From NCBI RefSeq assembly GCF_001649575.2, contig NC_051433.1, forward strand, positions 21,576,576 to 21,640,575: a stretch of 64,000 nt of DNA, written 5' to 3'. Both the position numbers and the translations under genes were made by a program. This stretch comes from Kryptolebias marmoratus. Its lineage: Eukaryota > Chordata > Actinopteri > Cyprinodontiformes > Rivulidae. Positions 24,601 to 44,387 of the stretch are shown here, piece by piece; the stretch's first letter is position 1; every line of letters begins with the position of its first letter. The notes under the pieces were generated by a model. It was not told the origin of the DNA. It saw nothing but the letters and a program-made list of their open reading frames with translations, and did no database searches.

Positions 24601-26154
24601 GTCCTTCTTTACCATGAAGCATTAATCAGCCATCTGTAAAACCTGTTCCAAATTATAGTTCAGTTATTACCCAACCATTGGATTTTAGTGTGCTTAAGTA
24701 ATGTCTCATTAGTTTTTAAGTGGATTTGGTGTACCTTTCAGAATTCAGAAGGCCACCTTTAGATAAGTTTGTGCAAACCCATTGAGCAATTTTAAGTTAA
24801 AATGATTTCTAAACCAGCTCTAAATCTTTCATGGACATCCAGGCTAAATTTGTTGTAAAAAATGTTGTAGGTATCTAAAACCAAGTTTACTCATCAAATA
24901 CATGTCTCCATTTAGGTGAGATTGGCAAGCAGAAATAAAAGTGCCTCTGTGGGAGCTTGAAGTGATCGTTCTTCATTGCAGGAGCTTCTCACTTCCTCCT
25001 GAACCAACCGGTCCCCACAGACATCACGACACTTCCACAATACAAGAACTTTCACAAACCGTGTGAGCTGCAGTCCAGGGTGCAGTTTGAAATGAATGAA
25101 TGTTGAAGGATCACTACTTTTAATGCACTGTTTAGATCAGCCAGTAAATTATAAATGCATAGATATGTGTTTGAAGTAGCCAGTATTGCTTCTTTTATTT
25201 TATCTCTCAACAAAGTGGTTGTGTTTTTGACACATTGATGTTCTAACCATAATATTGGCGTTTTTAAAAAAAAATGGCTGAAAAACTTGTTAGACTTTTA
25301 GCCAGTGCCAAAATCTTGGTTGGTTCTCACTGTTAAGCTGTGTTTTGTTGCTCAAGTTGTCCTGTTGCATGTCGCCCTGTCAAAGCCACAGCTTACCCAT
25401 TATTAGACAAAAGATACTCAAACCTACTTATGCTGGAAAGATGCTGAAAGATGTCAGAGCAATTACTTCAAAGAACACTAAAGCTGCTTATCTTAAAGGC
25501 ACTTGTCACCAGTCCTTATCAAAGTGGAGCTAATGAGCTATGCGCATGCTTTTTCCGCAACAGATATTTTTAGCTCGTTGATTTTGGAAATGTGCCCTTG
25601 TCGGTAATCGTGTTAATTGCAGCTCTGTCCTATTTGAGTTACACATGAACTACCACAATCGGCCAGCCATCGCAGCGTCAAAGGCCTGACAGGAAAGCAT
25701 TTAAGACTGCATTCGGACACCTTTTATTCTTTTTCTCTATCCATTTGCAAAATGTTCAAGTGTCTTAGTGTTGAGTCAACAGGAATGAAATCTGGAGATG
25801 AACCCAAACGAACCTTTTGTCTGCAGTAGGCATGGGCTTATGTAACATACAGATGGTATGATGACCTTGAGCAACAATACCATTCTTTGATTGTTGAGTC
25901 CTTTTGTGTTTAATTTAATTACTATAATTTGAAAGCAAATATGCAAATATCCATTCTACTGATTAAATAATGTCATATTGCTACATTTTTATGCACATAT
26001 CAAAGGGTGAGTGAGAAAACACAAGTGTTAACAGTCACTCTGTTTCAAACTAGTGCCTGTTATTGTATTTACTCGTGGCTCTAATTTAGACTTGATCAGC
26101 TGTCAGCACTTTGAAGATGATGGTTCAAATCTAGATTTAGTTACAAGTTGTTGT

Positions 26155-26320
26155 TTTTTTGGCTGCTCCCTTGTGCCGGGGTTGCCACAGGGAGTGAACT
26201 CGCATGAAAGATTTGGCAATTGTTTGACGCAACCTGGGCTCGAACCCTCAGCCTCAGGATTACAAGACTGCAGCGCTGACCACCCATCTACCGCACCCTC
26301 AACCCTAACCCTAACCCTAG
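26155..26320. repeat. Truncated fish interspersed repeat ending in telomere-like (CCCTAA)n
   Basis: GGCTGCTCCCTTGTGCCGGG, GTTGCCACAGGGAGTGAACT, a short GGGCTCGAACCC stretch and GCGCTGACCACC resemble a repeat frequent in fish. It is followed at 26296-26320 by about four CCCTAA units, an interstitial telomeric sequence. No tRNA fold is present despite the GGGCTCGAACCC word. Confidence 0.6.
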
Positions 26321-29300
26321 CCACAGTTATTAAGAATAAGGTGGTTAAAATGTCAGAAAGCCACAAGGCCATTTGCAGATGATGATGCTATTTTTTTATT
26401 TTTTTAAAGATGTACTTAAAGTGGAAGACATAAACAAAATAATAGAATAAACACCGGCTAAATTTAATTATTGTTTTAAACTAAATGTGCTAATTACACA
26501 GAATATCACTTCTTTTTTTTGTTTTTAGCGCTGAATAATCTGATGTTAGCCAGTTAGTTAGCAAGTAATTAGCCTACGGTACATTTCACATGCTAACTCT
26601 TGTAGCTTGTTGCAAATCTTTGTTTTATAACAGCATTATCTTAAAAGAGAGATGGGTGTTGCTCCTCTGGTAGACAAGCTTTTATTGTTTGTTTTTGCTA
26701 CCTAAAATCATTTCAAACGCCAATCCTTTATAAACAAGAGGAAACATTTAAAGGATTTTATCTCTTTCAGCCATCATACTCAGCTGACTGACAGCACACA
26801 GCAGCAGCAAGTCGACTAAAGAAAACACTTAAACGTTTTAATAGTTTAAACTGCAGGAGTAGTATGATTTTGATACAGGGACGTTTTAACATCATTGAGT
26901 TGAAACCACAAACTGGACCATGCCGGGTCTGCTCACATTTTTTGTTTGTAACTAAATAAAGAGCTCAGGTGAAACTGATAATCGTGAGAATGCCCGGTCT
27001 ATTTTAAACTGAGATAGTTTTCAGGTGTTAATTTAGCTCATGCTGACTCATGGAAACTCACGGGCTGTCAAAAATAATCAGGATGCTGCTCACCCTTAAG
27101 AATTTTTGTTCCAGTAAGACAAGTGCAACAAGAACATGAATAAAGACTCCTGGCAGCAGTTGTCTGGCTCACAGAGTTTACCAGAGATGAGTCGTTTTCA
27201 TACCAAGCATCAAACACAGGAACAGCTAAAAAAATGACTTATTACAGCTTAAATTTACATTTAAGTACCAATAACTATCAAGGATGTCTGACAACGTATA
27301 TCAGATTTTAAATAACCCCCTCTCAAAGAGTATTGTCTTTAACATCTTAAATCCCTCCTGTCTTTAACGATACGTCACCCTGCTGACCTGCAGGTAACAC
27401 TCTGACTCATAGAAACTCTCCAGCCTGCCAGACCTGCTGGGTCACCTCTGCCTGTAAGGAACTAGATCAGTGCCTACAAACAATGTCACTTATTTCTGGT
27501 ACATCAGTGATCACAACTTTCATGCTGTACTCTTCAATTATCTTTAATCAAAGTGCTGTTGTCGTGGAAAAGTACATTGCCAGTCGAGAAAACAAAAAGG
27601 AAAGTGAAACTACTTAAAACTAAAAAGCATGGATCTGCAAGTTATTTAACATTCAGCTCACCAAATGGTAACACTGAGCAGTGTTGTTAGTTTTAATAAT
27701 ATATGAGTAATTTTTGAGATAAAGAATCCTAAACGGTTGTGTCCAAACACATTCAGAGGCTGTTTGTTGTTGTGTTACACTTCTTTTTTTTTTTTTGCAT
27801 AGTAATGTTTTAACTTGCATCCAAGAATGCTGGTACAAACTGTTCATCAATTATAGTTTCTAGAAATTTTAATAAGACTGGTTGGTTGCAAAATTGTCTG
27901 TTCTTAATGTAAACTGACTGATTTTCCTACTAAAGCTACAGTTCAATACAGGTTTCCTATGTACAAAAACTGTCCTGTATTGATTGAACCTTTATTCATT
28001 TTTTTATTTAAATAAAACTTAAACAGATTCTGTTTGTTTTGTTTTTTTTTAAAAAAAAGAAAGTCCCAGGTTGATCATGTCCATTTCATGCATTTTCAAA
28101 TGTAATAGTAAAATGGAAATAATGATTTCTAGATTATTTATTAACTAACACGTTGGATTTTACAGCATTGTTTATCACAGGTTCAGTGACTTCAGGGAAG
28201 TTTTTTTTTTTACTAATTAAACGGCTGATGAATTGTTCACAGACCACTGCCAGTGCAACAGGCACTCCTTAAACACCTCCTTTGCTCACATGGCAGATAA
28301 GATTTTCTCTATCTCCAGGCAAGCTGGTTTTACTGGCATACCCTGGTTATAAAGATGATGTCAGTTTTTCCACATACTATGGCTCCTTTTATTATATAAA
28401 GTGTACTGTATGATTTGATAGTTTCAGCACAGACAAAAGACCCCATTTGTTGCACATTTACAGGCAATTTTCAGTAAATGTGCACATAAACTCGTTCTGT
28501 CCTGCTGGTAGTTGATTTCATGGTTGCTCAATTTATTGAAGGTAAATCTGACCCCCTCCGCGTCCTCGGGCCTGCCCTCCAGTGGGTAGGAGTTGATTTT
28601 TTTTTTTTCCTTTTTCCTCTCTTTTCCACTGCCCACCTCTTTTTCCTGATTACTTGTGCTCATTTTTTCCACTTTCTCTGGGGAAACAAGGTTCTCTTTT
28701 CTACCTGAACTCCACGATTGTGTACTCAAGAACCTACGAGTATGCAGGCATGAAATGTCAGAAACTCCAAATTAATTCTAACAATGTGCATGCTGTTTCC
28801 TGGACTTTATTGCTGTTTATGGGTGATTTCAGCATGTGTGCACATATGGGAGGTATTAGGAAAGCTGAAATAATTTCTCACTAATTTACTTTACAGTAAC
28901 TTCTCAATAATTGCCCACTTGAATTGTTTTTTTAGAGTAGTCAGAAACAAAACAACACTTGTTTAGAAGCCTATAGATCAATGTCTTTATGGTAATATCA
29001 AATGATGAATAAAAATCTAAAGGTGTCTAACACATCTGTGCAGTAACGAACATGTTGTTTACTGAATAAAGCTGACAGTTAAAGCAGCTTAGGGTTAAGG
29101 AACACCTTGGAGACAACATATCACTATTATTCACTTCTATTTCACAAGTCTACTTATTTAGTAGACAAGCTTCAAATTACTTAAATAACTCAGTTTATTT
29201 GGGCAACACATGCAATTTCACCTATTTGACATAATATGTGTTCAATGTGGTTAAAGGTTTTTCTTCTTCTTCTGATAGTTGCCAGTACATAAGCATCAAA

Positions 29301-31492
29301 GCACCCCTATTTCTGTTTGATGTTGAACTTTTGTTTTTGTCACATTTAAAAAGAAAAATTGGAGTTTACTGTCTAAATAGTATTTGTAATTTAGAGCATA
29401 ATTATGTTACACAGTAATCTTTGAGCTGCCTAGACTTTCCAAAACATTTGCAAAAAAAAAAAAGTCTTCTTATTTATAGTTTTTACACTTCTTTCAGTTT
29501 AGACATCAAACGGAGGACATGTCGTCTCCTCTTACCCAGTGTATGTCTCACTGCTCTGTTGCAGTCTTCTCTCAAATTCTCTGCAGTGCAGAGTGTGCAC
29601 ATCCAAACTCTCACCGACTTCCACTGAGCTCAGAATTTTCTCTTCAACACTGGAAGTGAAAGCCCTGTTTTACTTCTCATATCTCCTACGTGAAACATGG
29701 TAAGCACATAAAAACTGATGTGTGTGGCGACCAGATGTTTCTGCCAGTTACGGTTCAGAAATCATTTCAATATGGCTGAGTTTCTACTGTTTCTGTCTGC
29801 CTGTCTCATGAGGAGAGCTGTCAGGGAGTAACAGACACAGGCATATAGTTACCATGGTGACCCTCATGAGCCACTTTAACATTTCTTTTGATTTTTGTTC
29901 TTTTTGCACTTCTTGCAAATTGAAATGTTGGCATCTTGCCACCTTAGATTATTACAAAAATAAGTCCCAAATTACTGGGCTTTAGAGAAGAACGTTGATG
30001 CGTGCTGGAATCAGACAGTAGCTGCATTGTCACCCCTAACACTCCAGTCTTAGTTAATAGTTGAACCTGTTGAGGAAGAAGTTTTCAGGCCCCCTTAAAA
30101 ATATTCAAATGCCATAAGAGAATGTTCAACTAAAACTAAAACTACCTCCAACTGGAGCTTAAAATATGATTTGGGTACCCTGCATGTCTGCAGAGTGGCG
30201 TGTGTACACACACTGGTTCAGTCACTTGGAGCCTCATGGTGCATGACGGTCAGCATGGTAAAACTACTACAAGCACAAAGAAAATCTACCCTTTTATTTA
30301 TGATGGCTTTATAAGAAAGAAGGCCAAAACACAGGAAGGTTATCGCTTTGACGTTACTGTGAAGCCAAAGTGTTAATCATTATGCGAGTCAATGGTTTGA
30401 TGCTCTCGTGAGACTTCTGAGCGGATTTAAACAGTGTGTACCAACTCTAACATGTGTGCTTTATTCTTTTAAAACTCATTGCCATTTTTAAACATTTAGA
30501 AACGTGAGGGCATGGGCTAATCTTTAACAACAGCAGCCAAAGGTTGAACGTCTCCAGTGGTGTTTGTTTGGTTTCCAGATTCTGAGAAATAAAAGGTTTT
30601 GCTGATCAGTTTGAAGTTTTTGCAGCTTTTAGATTCATTTATTCTTTCATAGCCTTAGAATGAATGGGTTTAATAAGGGCACACAAAGTATTTTTCACAA
30701 ATTCTTGGAGGAATTTTGTTTGGTTTAGTTGCTGCCTTTGGATTTAGGATGTAAGCTCGTGTGCAAAACAACTGTGTGACAGCCCTGTTAACACCCCACA
30801 TTTGTTGAGCATTAGAACAGATTTTTTACATGATGGTTAACTCGCTGCTGCTGCTTTTTTTGTTGTTGTTTTTTAGGGAAGACATTTTACTCTTACAAAT
30901 TAGGTTTTTTAAAGCATAACGTGATAGGATTCAAGATAAAAATGCCTGTGCAGGCTCTGTGAAGCAGCGGTGTTATCTGCCTCCAAGCAGCAGCACCTGT
31001 AATAAATTAAACAAATGAAAAGCATTTACAATAACATCTTTGGAATGGAGAAAAGTCATGAACATTTATATGGAAGCTGCATTGTAGACATTGTTGTTCT
31101 CAGGTCTTTAAAAAGAACCTGATTGCAGTTTGTTGTCAGAACAAGAGTGACAGTGGAAAAACCAAACTCCTCAGGCGTTATTTACAAAGGTGCAAAACAT
31201 GTGCAAAAGTATACTGAACAAAACTGAGCAAGGCTATGTCAAATTGTGTGTTTAAAAATGACTTTTCTGTTGAGGTCTTTGTAATTTTATTTCTCTCTTC
31301 AGTCATCCTGTCATCTGTGCTCAGTCTTCTTCACTTCGTGGCAGCAGGTAGTTTCCAAACTCGTGTGCTGAGTTGGAAACTTCCCCCGTAGGTCCGAGGG
31401 AGCCATCCGAAGCTCCTACCCTTTGTTTTAAGTGCAGAACTTGAGTAATGCAAATACAAGACGACGTCCTGACTGTTGGTTTTTTTTTCTAG

Positions 31493-31511
31493 GACTAGGT
31501 GAGTGGTCACC
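31493..31511 (+). other. prkcd: prkcd 5' UTR part of first coding exon
   Basis: A T-rich tract and TCTAG acceptor end at 31492. The 19 bases to the ATG contain no upstream AUG. This supports splicing from a distant leader exon. Confidence 0.55.
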
Positions 31512-38157
<6,646 letters not shown>

Positions 38158-38842
38158 AACGGCAAACTCTTCGGAAACAACGTTGTCGTCCGGCACACTT
38201 TAACAGGCTCTTACTTTATTCTGTTTACATCTTCACGTGGTGTAGGGTCGACAGGCTTCGAGCCTGACTTTTCTAGTTCTTCTGTTAGAGGATGAGATGA
38301 AATAATACCAAGATGCTCGCTGGTATCTCCTAAAAACAGTCTTGTCTCAGCAGCTAACTTGTACAGATGAACAACTAAGTGTAAAGCTTCAGGAAAGCAA
38401 GGGAGATTCTTAAACCAGTGTCACTGTGGATTCTGGGGGGGGGTCTTTTGAATTAAGTCTTTTGTAACTTTTCATTCGTGTTTTCTCATGATCACCTTTT
38501 GGACGATATGAATCATTCAGTGTACTGTATCATGAAATTTTAAAGCACTGGCACAAATATTATCAAATAATAATGCTGTATAAAGCAGGTACAGTGCATT
38601 GAAGCTAAGAGAAATGAAGGTACGGAACGGGCATGTCTTTGTGCACTACATCGTTGCTTAGTATGTGTGTGTGTGTGATGCCTTTAAATGAAATGACTAC
38701 TATAGCCAGTTAAAGAGTGAACGCTGCTGGTCTAGCTGTTGTAGAAGGAGTTGTGCTTTAAATGTGGAGTGAATTTAAAATTCATTCAAAGTTGAAGTAT
38801 TTATATTGTGCTACTTTTACTGGAGGTGTCTGGTCTTTAGAA

Positions 38843-38848
38843 AATAAA
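38843..38848 (+). terminator. prkcd: Likely prkcd poly(A) signal
   Basis: AATAAA 686 bases after the stop codon, followed within 20-40 bases by T-rich sequence (TTTTATTTTATTTTTATTTT). It gives a 3' UTR of about 0.7 kb. A later hexamer near 39,210 is an alternative. Confidence 0.5.
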
Positions 38849-39799
38849 AGATTTTAAGATTTTATTTTATTTTTATTTTGGCTCCAGTGTCCCACTGATG
38901 TCAAATATTGTTAAGTCTTTCCATCCATCCATGATATGAACTCTTCATCAGACTTACTGGAAGGAGTTTCGAGCTTGTTTGATGCCACACCTGCATGCCA
39001 TGAAGGATGTATTATTTTATAGGGGAAAAGGGGAGATTTCAGTATAAGAATGAGTCTTTATTAAGTTATAAATGTATGTTACAGTAGTTCAACGTCAGAA
39101 TTTTAACGTGAAAAATTACAGGTGTACAGGGAAAATCGATATGCAACTTACCGTTATTGTCTGTATCGGTGTGCTTTTTTTTACTGTCTTCATCTTTTAC
39201 AAAATAACTGAATAAATATACTTGTAAACTCAACACACAGCTTGATAAAGTTAATGTGTGCATTAGTTGCTTTCCTTGAATATATGGTGAATTCAGGTTT
39301 ATTGGGGCATTTTGTGTAATTCAGTCTTCTGAGCTTAATTTTGTCAGATTAACCCAATATATTGAAGACCTCTCACCAAAGAAGACCTGGGACCGTTGAA
39401 CAGTTATAATCCTAAATCAGAGAAGAATGGGGACAATATTCCCTGCAAAAAGTCCAACTGGTCTCTTTGCATGGGTAAACATAACCCTGTCCCCACTGCC
39501 AATAATTTAAAAATTATCCTATTTCCCCCCTCTTAAAGTGGTACAATTTCTTAGTTACAACATTTAATGTATTTACTGAGTAATATGAGTTTTAAAGATT
39601 TTTTGCAAATCATTGCATTCTGCTTATTTACACATCGTCCAAAGCTCGAAGCCGGTAAACTGCACCACATGAGGTGGTGTGCCCTTTGTGCACGCTGCTG
39701 GATTCCACTCTGTGTTGTATTTGATACGAAGACGGAATCCTGACTTCTTCGACAAAAACCTCGCAGGGCGTCACAAAAGCACCTGTCGTCGGTACTTCA

Positions 39800-39813
39800 C
39801 TGCCCTCTAGCGG
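39800..39813 (-). promoter_or_regulatory. CTCF-like core motif
   Basis: The minus strand reads CCGCTAGAGGGCAG, fitting the CTCF core with G for A at position 3, which CTCF sites often tolerate. It lies in a CpG-rich patch between prkcd and sfmbt1, a natural place for a boundary. Confidence 0.45.
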
Positions 39814-39879
39814 CGGTGCGCCCCAGAATGCGCCTGCTCGCCTCGTGGGAAAGGCGAGCGAGCAGCCTCCGTCGTGGAT

Positions 39880-39895
39880 CGCGCGCGCGCGCACG
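39880..39895. repeat. Alternating CG tract, Z-DNA-prone
   Basis: Six consecutive CG dinucleotides extended by CGCACG. Such tracts are rare in methylated vertebrate DNA. Confidence 0.7.
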
Positions 39896-40341
39896 CCCCT
39901 GTGTGACCTGCACTCGTGCCCTGTACCTTACTGCCTCCCGCGGGATGCTCAGCAATGAATGAATGAATGAATAAACAGGCTCGCAAACCCGTGTAAGTTG
40001 TAGCTGGTTTTATGTAAAGTTGAGCTCCAGCTGAACTATCACATGACAAATATTTCAAACATAAAGGGTTATTTTTGTAAGGTTTTGTTTTCTTGTAATT
40101 TTGAATCCCAGCTTCCTAACACGAGTCATCTCGTCCCCCCCCAAAAAAAAGAAAAGAAAAGGCTTTCACATTGCCAGCACTTTAATTTGGATGCAGATAT
40201 GAAAAGAAGGTCATTTATTGCTCGACAGTTCACACCAAAAACCCGCGTCAGGATGGCCACTTTTTGTATTTTTATTTATTTTTAATTTATTTTTCCACTG
40301 TTTTGTTTCCACCTGGAGCGTGTTCGGAAATGGGATGGGGG

Positions 40342-40641
40342 NNNNNNNNNNNNNNNNNNNNNNNNNNNNNNNNNNNNNNNNNNNNNNNNNNNNNNNNNNN
40401 NNNNNNNNNNNNNNNNNNNNNNNNNNNNNNNNNNNNNNNNNNNNNNNNNNNNNNNNNNNNNNNNNNNNNNNNNNNNNNNNNNNNNNNNNNNNNNNNNNNN
40501 NNNNNNNNNNNNNNNNNNNNNNNNNNNNNNNNNNNNNNNNNNNNNNNNNNNNNNNNNNNNNNNNNNNNNNNNNNNNNNNNNNNNNNNNNNNNNNNNNNNN
40601 NNNNNNNNNNNNNNNNNNNNNNNNNNNNNNNNNNNNNNNNN
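40342..40641. other. Assembly gap (300 N)
   Basis: Exactly 300 N, bounded on the left by GGGATGGGGG and on the right by a run of nine C. The round length suggests an arbitrary or estimated gap size. Reading frames passing through it are meaningless. Confidence 0.99.
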
Positions 40642-41089
40642 CCCCCCCCCGTGCAGCCTTGTGCTCTGCCACTATCTGTATTCAGCCGCTGTGTTCAGGT
40701 GTTATTGGGCTTTAATGACAAAAAAAAAGAAAAGTACACACTGAGCCTCTCTTTAAAACACACCACTCGCTTTCTTTCACTTAAAGAGATATATAAAGGC
40801 CGGGAAAAAAGAAGAAAATAAATCAAACAATGCTTCTCCATCTTCGACAGGCCAGCGGGTACTTTATTAGAGAATATGCTGATTTTAGTGTGGGAGGCGG
40901 GGAGAGAAGGAAAAAATAAAATAAAAACCCTCCACCACTTATCGAAAGTGGGTCGATTATCCTACATGTGCAATTAATTCCAGTTCAACCATCAACTAAG
41001 TCTTGGTTCCAGCGGGGGGATAAAAAAAATAAAAATAAAAAATAAAACCCCTCGCTCGGACTCGTCGGGGTCTTTCCATCAATTACTGT

Positions 41090-41400
41090 CAGCGGGAAAT
41101 GGTCGGGTTGTTTCTTTTTCTTTTGTGTTTGTGTTGGAGGGTCTGCGCCGTGACTCTGCCTGCCTGTCAGATGTTTTATTGTGTGTGCGCGAAGATGGAA
41201 GTCGGTGCACCGACGAAGCCAGGCTCAGAGGCATATAGGCGGCAGAACATGCGCAGTGGACACTTGTGCCATATTGGAATGAGGTCGTGAACGAAAAGTG
41301 CCGTCAAGGCGGCGGAGTCCGGCCGGAAGTGCGGCGGCCGAACCTCCGACAGTAAAAGCTCCAGCCGGTGCTCCGCATTAGCGTTGAGACGTATCAACAA
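41090..41400. promoter_or_regulatory. CpG-rich candidate promoter or enhancer upstream of sfmbt1
   Basis: Dense CpG with GGCCGGAAGTGCGG (ETS type), an ATGCGCAGTG word (NRF1-like half) and several CGGCGG runs, then GCCGCCATTTTG (YY1 type) at 41525-41536. It could be an alternative sfmbt1 start or a divergent promoter. No splice donor stands out. Confidence 0.3.
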
Positions 41401-42639
41401 TACTGATATTAAAGATTTTTAATGAAAAAACAACAACAAAAAAAAACAAAAAAAAAAACAAGGCGCAGCCACTGGCTTAAAGAAACACTGAAATGGCCAC
41501 TGACGGAGCTAGTCGAGATTGTTTGCCGCCATTTTGTGAGGAGCTACTTATATCACTTTGTGCTGTTTCCATGACAATTATCAATAATTATTCTAGCCAG
41601 ATAGGTATATTACTGCACTTTAAGTAGTTAGGTAGTACATTACATGTCTCCTTAATCTAATCAGAGATCTGCAGCCAGTGTCTGTAGGTTATTTCACTTA
41701 GATCTAGGGTTTACAACCTTTTGCAATCAAAGGAACAAAAGAGCCATTTCTGCTCTTTTGTTCACTGAATAAAATGTGTCCAAAGCTGCAAAACCTAAAA
41801 TCTAATCTAATCTAATCTAAAATCCAACTGCTGGCCCGTGGGTCACTTACAGTTTACTTGGGGCTTTGTCTGGCCAGAAGTGGTGGTGATCGCTGCTCTG
41901 AAAGCTTCAACTTGGTAACACAACTTATATAAAAACACAATATATAAAAACTGAATATAAAAACGAACGGTAAGCAAATTTTAAAACTAAACATCTAAAA
42001 TACATTGACACTTTTTGGTATTTTTACATGTTCAGACAAAGGAGAAGACCATATTCATGTAAAGAGGGGGAAAAAAATACATATTTTATACCCCCTTGGA
42101 TAAAATTTAGGCACAGCCTATGTGAGGCCTTTTTTTATTTGTGGAAAAAATAATTAAGTATCCAACTACAAAGTAATAAAGCTTCCAGTTAAAGTGAAAA
42201 TATAAAATAGTCCATTTTGTTCCATATTTATGCTGATCTATAGAACTTTTCACATAAAAACAGAGACGTTCATTTCACTTTCACTCCTAAGTCTTGGTGT
42301 TATTTAAAAAAAAAACAACCTCTTATAACCTGTGACATGTTTGCAAAACTGCACATTCTTTTTTTTTCCTTTCTTCTGAGCATCTTCTCAAAGGATTTTA
42401 AAAAAGTTAATTTTCTGGTGGATTTCAGAGAAAAAATCAGCTAACAGAGTGTAGGATCTCATCAGTGTGTTTGTCATATATCTGCAAAAATAGGCAGGAA
42501 AACTGCTAAAACTAGCCTTTTTTGTTGTTGTTATTGTAAATAAAATCAAATTCCACGTTATTTTTGGTCAAAGCTCCAAAAAAAGCTGCTGCCCATCTTC
42601 ACGTTTTTTTTTATTCAACCCTCCACATGCACGTCTTAT

Positions 42640-42760
42640 TTTGAAACGTCCAACCGGAAGCCGGGCTGTTCCCGTTCACGCCGCTTCAACGTCTCGGCGG
42701 AGCGAGCAGGCGGAGAGGAGCACGGCATCTCCAAAACCGACTTGGAAAAACTACTTAGAG
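42640..42760 (+). promoter_or_regulatory. sfmbt1: Likely sfmbt1 promoter and non-coding first exon
   Basis: A CpG-rich block with an ETS-type ACCGGAAG (42653-42660) leads to TACTTAGAG followed by a strong donor GTGAGG at 42761. CpG richness continues to about 42,900. The next + strand exon is the sfmbt1 start exon, whose acceptor is at 49536-49537. The start site is inferred. Confidence 0.5.
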
Positions 42761-43037
42761 GTGAGGTTCCAATTTAGCGACTAAATATTCACGTGCTCCG
42801 TGCTGTTGGGCACGCGGCCCGCGCGGTGTTCGGCGCCGCGGCGGCGCCCTCGTCTTTTTTCCCGTCTCTCAAAAAGACGAGTCGGCTTCGGTCGAGTGTA
42901 AGCGCCCTTATTGCTCGCGAGCTTTTTTTTTCTGCTCCTCCAGTGCTCGAGCCGTGACGTTCAGTAACTTGACTCGGACACGGGCGTCCTTACCATGTGT
43001 CCGGGGAGTCCCGCTCGTTCCCGTTTGAAACCGGGCT

Positions 43038-43110
43038 CTGTGTGTGTGTGTGTGTGTGTGTGTGAGGTTTTTTTGTTTGTTTGTTTGTTTTGTTTTGTTT
43101 TGTTTGTTTG
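43038..43110. repeat. (GT)n followed by (TTTG)n
   Basis: About 13 GT units, then a run of TTTG/TTTTG units, in the inferred sfmbt1 first intron. Confidence 0.9.
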
Positions 43111-44387
43111 ATTCTCGCTGAGTGAAAGTTAGCGCTGCTCGTCCGCCCGCAGAGCCGATCTCGGCCCATCTCTTGTCCCTGAACGCAGCGCCGAGCAGCG
43201 CAGCCTGAAAACACACACACTTCATGGGTTTGTTTTTTTATGTCTCGAAATTTCCACTTAATCTGGCCTTGAATCACTCGCTCGGTGTTTTTTTTTTTTT
43301 TTTTTTTTAAATAACGAAGCCTTACATAATGAAGGTTGCTCGACCTCATCCGATTTCTGCTTCTCTCTGTGATCGCCACGCGAACTGAGAATGCGGTTTT
43401 TTTTTTGTCTTGTTTTTGTTTTTTTAAGCTCACATAATGTCCCGCAGGACGCAGTTTGTTGCCATGTCGTAGTTTTCATCATCTCCACCGCTTTGAGTCG
43501 ATGCGACCTAATATTCTCCATCTGGCCCTCTAACTTCCCCCTGTTGTGCAACTTGAGTGATCCCGCGGCAGCGCGCAGGCGGACAGGCGTGTTCCTGCAA
43601 AGTGCACGGAGCCCTTCACTGACATGTCTGTCATTTAGGCTGAGACACCGTGCATCACTTTGTGTCACCGTCCAGGTGGCTCCGAAGCTCCTACAGGGTG
43701 ATCGATATAGGGCAGCTCTTATTTTCAGAGGAAACGGGTCCCCGACCATGATGCTCACGCTCATGGAGTTCAGCTTCGTTTGAGGCACTGGCTCCCCCTT
43801 TGAAAGACCTAAGGTTCGATGCCAGGAGACAGAGTTGGACTCACACCTGGGCTGTGTTGCTCACAGTTTTTCAGTCTTGAAAAGCACACTCGGAAATGGG
43901 GGGAAGGAAAAAAGGAAGAGTTTCCATGGCTTCGTTACCTTTTGGCGTTTTCTGCAAAAGTAATAACCGAACCAGTCTTCTACAAGCGCTGTGTGTTTTA
44001 CACATTGACAAATTATTGAGAGAAGGAAAAAACAATAAAAAATGACAGTCCGCACTACGTCCACGTTTTTCTTCCATTTACCACCGTCCTCCAGAAACTG
44101 AAACGGGGAACTCTGAGAACTTCCTCGTCGTGCAGCTTATCGGAGAAGATGCAGCAACTTTTAACCGTTTAGCTGACAGGCACATGTCTGCTTCATGGAG
44201 GAAGGCTTCAAGAAAACAACAGCCAGATTAGGATTTTGAGCTGATAGGAATGTTTCATATCCTGACAAAACAACAACAGCAAAGGTTTTGTCTGGGCGAA
44301 GCACTTTTACATATAATGTTTGTTTTTGTGTTTTGTCAAAAATGGACATAAACTGAAGCAGTATCCTATGGTTTCTTTTTATGTGTT

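Larger units (their letters stand above)
19923..31492. other. prkcd first intron (inferred), repeat-bearing
   Basis: 11.6 kb without a recognisable coding exon. It holds a CA microsatellite at 22563-22582, two minus-strand LINE reverse-transcriptase remnants (23560-23803 and 24225-24600), a truncated fish repeat with a telomere-like tail (26155-26320), and long AT-rich stretches. A stretch ending in a GTAAGC donor at about 29,700 could be an alternative 5' UTR exon, but nothing supports it. ORFs of 60-114 codons here show no domain. Confidence 0.5.
38866..42640. other. prkcd-sfmbt1 intergenic region
   Basis: No coding exon is seen. It contains a CpG-rich patch with a CTCF-like motif and a CG-alternating tract (39640-39960), a 300-base gap, CpG-rich DNA at 41090-41400, a YY1-type motif at 41525-41536, a (TAATC)n run at 41797-41821, and AT-rich DNA to 42,600. 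Confidence 0.6.

Noticed and set aside
26240..26270. B-box-like GGGCTCGAACCC suggesting a tRNA
   Set aside because: No A box, anticodon stem or acceptor stem; it is part of a fish repeat.
40211..40821. Three long open frames (153-185 codons) spanning the gap
   Set aside because: More than 100 codons of each are N; the ends show no domain.
43258..43788. 176-codon minus-strand ORF
   Set aside because: It contains a run of lysines from a poly-T tract and no recognisable domain, and it lies in the inferred sfmbt1 first intron.
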